Position numbers and translations under genes: made by a program. A stretch of 64,000 bases of DNA. Source: Telopea speciosissima (taxonomy: Eukaryota > Streptophyta > Magnoliopsida > Proteales > Proteaceae). The stretch's first letter is position 1, and each line of letters opens with the position of its first letter. The DNA lies in assembly GCF_018873765.1 (NCBI RefSeq), contig NC_057922.1, positions 14,583,563 through 14,647,562 on the forward strand. Reading direction: 5' to 3'. Under the pieces are notes generated by a model, which searched no databases, was not told the origin of the DNA, and worked only from the letters and a program-made list of their open reading frames with translations. This document shows positions 59,256 to 64,000 of this stretch, one piece after another.

Positions 59256-60218
59256 GTTGCTCTATCTCACAATTGAATTAACCAATTAGATCCTGATCGT
59301 CTATTGCACAGTTGTCCCGATTACCCTGCTGCGTAAATAGACACAGCAAGGCACAAAATGATCGTCTTACCCCACTCCAGCAGTTGAGGTCTCCACGCAC
59401 AGTAAGAGACCCCAAAAAATGATGGGGTGGTGTATACCATTATATTTATGGTAAGCGATGCATAAAATATTTTCTCCTATACATAGAGAAGATGTTAAAA
59501 TCTGTCTTCATGAATCTAGCTGTTTTAGAGTATATCAAAAAATAAAATAAAAAAAAATCTAGCTGTTTTGTCATTATAACCATATGAGCTTACACCCTTC
59601 TCTCTCTGTCGTGGTCCTCCAGATCGTTATAGATTTCGTTTGATTTTTGGTTCTTGAGATGCCACCACCATGGAATGTCGTTGATCAAATGTAATGGGAT
59701 CCGAAGGCATGTATACATGACTTATGAAGGGTGTGTGGGAGTGGAAGGTAAATTTGACTGTCAGTGTCTGTGTGTATATTGACTGTTTTACAGTTTACAA
59801 TACAACAGAGGAGGTGGGGGAAGGTGGGGATTAGATTAGACAGGAAGACAGAAAAACAGGGTATCTTCATCATAATCATAATATTTGAAAAAAGAGGAGC
59901 AAATTCAATGATTTGTTGGAGCATAAATAAGGCAAAGCAAGGAATTCACAGGGCTTTGTCCATCATCTCTCTCAACCCCTTGAGAGTCTAATAAGAGGGG
60001 TTGGGTTGAGACGTTGGGTATATCGATTTCTGGCTTCTATATCTTTCCAATTCGATTTTTGGGTATTTCTTGGTTATTTTCATAGTACCCAGATTGGTAT
60101 TTATTTATCTATCTCTGCCGTCTCTCGCTTTTTTTCTTCTGATAGGAAGAGAAGACGAAGAGTCGGCATAGACGATAGACGACTTTGTTTTGTTTCTGCT
60201 CTTTTTTAAGTACAGCAT

Positions 60219-61318
60219 ATGATGGGTGATAGAATCCCATCTGGAAGTTACTTCCAATACTCCCCTTCTGGAGTCCATGCTTCTCCTCACAGGCCTTCTT
60301 CTGCTTATTTAGATCGAGAGAGGTCAGTTTAATTACCTTTCTTTTCCTCTCTCTTTTGTATTATTTTGATGGGTTTTCGTTAGTGACTGATGTAATTGCT
60401 TCAATGCTGCTTTTGATTTCGATTAGGTTTTAGGATCTGGGTCATGGGTTTATGAGGGTTTTTCAGTGATTGATATACTTGGGTCTTGATTTACTTCATT
60501 TATTTTTCCCTTTTTCCCTTTCGTTGAAGAACTATAATTCGATCTTATCTATTCCAGTGAATACTGAGCTTCTGCCCCCCTCCCCCACCAAAGAAAATAA
60601 AAATCTCAGCTGTGGGTTTTTTGGAACTAGTCTTAATCACTGCAATTTCCTACTATCAATTGCAATGTTGTTTTTACTATTGCTGTTAGTTTGATATTCT
60701 TGTTATTATATACACCATTGCTAGGGCAGATGGTAGCGCTTGCTGCTGTTGCTTCTACTACAACTATTAGTATAATCATTGTATTATACTGGCGCCAGAA
60801 TTTTCTAGCATAATTGAGCTGTCTGTTGATTCAGATCACTGCCCTTTGTGAAAAATCAAGGCCTAATATTTGGAAGTGTCTGGCATTCCCAATGCATGGT
60901 CTATTTATTTATTCTTTTATTTCTTGAATGATGGTCTTCTTGATTTGATTTGCAGTATGACAGTGTCCTCTATGCACAAAACACACGCATACACTCACTG
61001 ATTATGTCTCTCTCAGTCTCTCTCTCGCACTCTCCTTTTAGTATCTTTCACTCTTGTTACTATTTCTTTCTGCTTGTCTATCTCTTTCACTCGCACTGTT
61101 GTTAGAAATACTTCATTTGGGGACCACTATAAACTTTTTAAATTAAATAGGAACTTTTTTGGTTGTTTTAATGTGGATCATAGTGTTGTTATTTGTGGCT
61201 TTCTTGGTTTGTGTTTCATACAGCAATGGAAGATATTTGGCTGAATTGTTGGCAGAGAGGCAGAAACTGGGCCCATTTATGCAAGTTTTACCATTTTGCA
61301 GCCGGCTTCTTAATCAAG
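60219..61318 (+). CDS. STAR/KH (quaking-like) RNA-binding protein, first two coding exons
   Basis: Exon 1 60219-60322 starts [18 protein letters not shown] and exon 2 61224-61318 continues with [20 protein letters not shown] and [11 protein letters not shown], joined through a split Ser codon; exon 2 ends in phase 1 at a GTTAGT donor. The second block is the STAR homodimerisation segment found before the KH domain in plant 'KH domain-containing protein At3g08620'-type proteins (GSG/STAR family), which bind pre-mRNA and affect splicing. About 66 codons are visible; the KH domain should follow but lies beyond the window. Two ATGs are adjacent and I take the first. No exon could be found between 61319 and 64000, so the next intron exceeds 2.6 kb. 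Confidence 0.88.
60323..61223 (+). other. First intron of the STAR/KH gene
   Basis: T-rich intron with a CTCTCT-rich stretch near 61000-61100. Nothing else recognised. Confidence 0.6.
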
Positions 61319-64000
61319 GTTAGTGGCATTTCTACCTTCAATTTGTTGTACTTCTATGGTTCAGTCTATGTGTTTTTTTTGTTGCATGTTTTGCAGCTTT
61401 CGTTTATTGGTTTTGAAGGAAGAGAAACTTGTCAATAGCAAGAGAAAATTATTGTTCAAGAAAAGGGAAAATTGTGCATACTTCGATATATTCATGTAGA
61501 TTTCTTAGAGTTTTGGCCGAGTACTATTTTTTGTTTTCCAAACCAATAAGGAACAGGAATAATTTCAGTCTGAAATCTTTCAGTCATATTTCATACGATT
61601 GAGAATGATTATAAAATTTGGTAGTTTCACCAGTACTAGAATTCAAGTCCCATTCGGGGGTGGGGTTGTGTTTTTTTGTTTGATGCTTGGTTCTGAATTC
61701 ATATCTTTCAGTCATGTTAAAAGTATATCGAGTGGTTAGGGTTGTGATATCTCGATTAGGATAATAGAATATCCTAATTGAGATATCTCCCTTACTACTC
61801 CTAGTTCTATTAGGATTTCTCTCTAATTAGTTCTAGTTCTGTTAGGAATTGTTTTATTTTATTTTCTGTGGATCCTATTATGATTAGGATTCCTTTTTGT
61901 AGTCTAAATATTTGATTGATATAAATAAGATAATATGGAGAGGGACTGGGTGCTCAATTCTCACAACCACAGTCTCTTTTCCCTCTCTCCATCTCTTCTC
62001 TTCTCACTCTCAGTTCTGGTATTTTAGCTTTATATTCTATTACGAGTCATATTTCATACCATTTTCTGAATTTAAACCCTTGTCTGCACTGGTGCACCCT
62101 GCAATAGAGGGTATCAAGCTATTGATTGTATAAACTTTGACTGGGGTTGATTTATTCTATCGTGGGCTATTGTTGAGGGTTAGAAGACCTATTTATTCTA
62201 TTGTTTCGGACCTGAGTTTCATATTCCATCATTGTTTCAAATCTGATACCAGTACCTATATTGGTGTTATTTGAGATCCTGGCCTTACATTAATTAGTAG
62301 TAGGGCCCATTAGCTATTAGGAAGTTATATTGTTAGATAAAGTTTATCCTATTTGTAGGACCTAGTTTCGAGGAGATAAAGTTAGTTTTAATTAGCTTAG
62401 GACTCTTTCTAAAGAGTATTTATGTTTTATCTATTTAAGTTGTTATTTCTTTTATTATTTAATTGTTTGAGTCAAGTGCGAAGCTTAGGTTAGTTAGACT
62501 TCTATTTTATGTCCTTTTTTTGTTTTATAATACATGTAAGAGGTTAGACCTGATCCACAATTTGGAATTATGGAATAGAGTTATTTGTTTTTGAAGAGCG
62601 AGTTGTGTGCTTTCTCTCCTCTCTCTCCCCCCCCCCCCCCGGGATTTCTCATTCCTTTCTTCTGTCTTCTCTCCTTATTCTCTTCTTTCCCTCCACAGCA
62701 GATCCTCTATCATCTGATCTTCATCAAAAGGATTAATAACAAGAGCTATAAAAATGAATTTCAGGAACTTAGGTTCCTATCTTCACTCATGCAAAAACAA
62801 TAAGTTCGTTACAACCAACAAACTGCACAATTTTCTTCTTGTGATTTTTGGACATTCTTTCTCATATTTATCAGTTTTTGCACTTCTGCTACTACCAAGA
62901 TTTTAACACTTTGTGTTGAAACACTGTTCAAAATCTGGCTTTCTGTTCAGTGATGTAGTTTAGTACATAATCATTATTGGTTATAAGTTATAACAATTTC
63001 AGTTGGCCTGTGTATGTGGTTCAATTTTGTTACTTTCCTCTTTTATTAACTTTTAGTTTATTTTCACCTTATACATATTGCTATGATGGCATTCTATGGG
63101 GTATAACTTGTGATGACCTAGAAGAGCTTGCCTTGCGTGTCCAGTAGAGTTAATATTGTCCTAGAGGGAAGGTGCCTCAGATTTTTCTTTTAATTTAATA
63201 AATATTACTAGTGAATTTTGGGAACGAATCATGGTGTTTTTAGCACGTGAGTCGGAAATTTGAATGTCCATTATTTTTGTACTTATACATACTCATGCCT
63301 TTTATAGGTGGATCAATATTTTTTCCTTTGTAGGTCAATGTCATAGAATATTAGAATCATGTTTGATCCTACTTTCAGGTACAGGGGCTTTACTTGAGTC
63401 ATGTACCAAGACATATATATGTTGTTCATGGGATTATTCCTTACCTCTGTCACAATTTGTGCCAAGTCTTTTTTTTTTTCTACAACGAGGGGAAAAAATG
63501 GAAGGAAATTGTTGAATTATTGATAAATTTGCAGTTCATGCACTAGCTTATTATGATAAATTTTGGTTCTTTCATGGGCATTTTGTAAGACACTTCTATT
63601 TGGTTCCCTTGGAAGAAACCTAGCTCAAATGGTGATAAGCAAACTACTAACTAGCATCCCATGTATCAGTTAGCCATCCAATTAGTTCTTTCCATGGGTG
63701 GAAAGCGATTTGAAGGGTGAAGATTATGTATTCAGAGTTTCAGCCAGTGGATAGTAATTCGATATCTTAAATAATTTTCAAAGAAAGTTGTAGAATACCA
63801 GGAATTGAAGTTTATGCTGAAACAGTTCTTGCTCTTTGTTTATTTAACAAGAAGCAATTGGGGAGTAAATGAATTTACCAATCAGTGATCACTATTCAGA
63901 GATAAGTGATAGTTGTAGTTTTTGAATAACCTAACCTTAATTCTGTTTCCATTAGTGATAAAGCACACATTGGATCGTTTTAGATGGTGAATTGGTGATT
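61319..64000 (+). other. Second intron of the STAR/KH gene (runs off window)
   Basis: T-rich. From about 61735 to 62580 it holds LTR-like sequence: a hairpin near its start, ATATAAATAAG near 61918, and GGGTATCAAGC near 62109, which recalls a copia primer site. Ends and target duplications were not found. A poly-C run is at 62625-62640. No coding exon recognised. Confidence 0.4.
61746..61787. other. 18-bp inverted repeat (one mismatch) with 6-nt loop
   Basis: GATATCTCGATTAGGATA, loop ATAGAA, TATCCTAATTGAGATATC. The arms pair at 17 of 18 positions. Confidence 0.85.

Noticed and set aside
60006-60209. 67-codon frame just upstream of the STAR/KH start as an upstream ORF
   Set aside because: It has no ATG at its start (TTG) and no recognisable features; likely 5' UTR.
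1-64000. tRNA, rRNA or known microRNA genes
   Set aside because: No cloverleaf with intact A and B boxes or other clear RNA gene was recognised by eye; a tRNAscan-SE/Infernal run would be decisive.

Overview
This window is nuclear DNA from a flowering plant. The evidence is spliced genes with GT-AG introns, several introns of 2-6 kb, plant-type gene families (chloroplast methylesterase, UPF3, AIG1-type GTPase, NIC1-type nicotinamidase, STAR/KH protein), and typical plant repeats (RTE and L1 LINEs, Au-like SINEs, Tat-lineage Ty3/gypsy, MULE, hAT and Harbinger elements). The species cannot be named from sequence alone. There is no bacterial, plasmid, phage or organellar signature. Exon joins were made by hand from GT-AG sites, reading phase and remembered family sequences.

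Layout. 1-9188: 3' four coding exons of a methylesterase (MES11-type, + strand); its 5.8 kb last intron holds a nearly full-length antisense RTE LINE that carries a SINE. 9189-15944: gene-poor, with RTE tails and possibly distal 3' UTR of UPF3. 15945-27655: complete UPF3 (nonsense-mediated decay factor, - strand, 11 coding exons, 580 aa), with repeats in its large introns. 27656-29983: UPF3 upstream region and a degraded L1 fragment. 29984-44212: a nested transposon block. A hAT-like element is split by a 13.4 kb Tat-type Ty3/gypsy retrotransposon (30318-43734, - strand, 5-bp TSD), which is itself interrupted by a 1.9 kb hAT element with a perfect 8-bp TSD. The gypsy element carries a spliced antisense ORF and a 33-bp minisatellite. 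44413-45865: a MULE with ~340-bp inverted repeats and a 9-bp TSD, directly upstream of the first exon of an AIG1-like GTPase gene (CDS 47014-51248, + strand, 334 aa, C-terminal CAIL). 51249-54783: intergenic, with an RTE tail and a Harbinger MITE. 54784-57400: complete NIC1-type nicotinamidase (- strand, 5 exons, 245 aa). 57401-60218: divergent intergenic region with hAT-like remnants. 60219-64000: first two coding exons of a STAR/KH RNA-binding protein gene (+ strand) that runs off the window.

The host genes are functionally unrelated neighbours (acyl-ester hydrolysis, RNA surveillance, GTPase, NAD salvage, RNA binding). The most striking features come from the transposons. The dead gypsy polyprotein keeps one reading frame over about 1,690 codons, interrupted by ten stops, nine of them TAG, a pattern that suggests cytosine deamination of methylated DNA. 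The antisense gene in the same element shows similar decay. The MULE supplies the sequence immediately 5' of the AIG1-like first exon.
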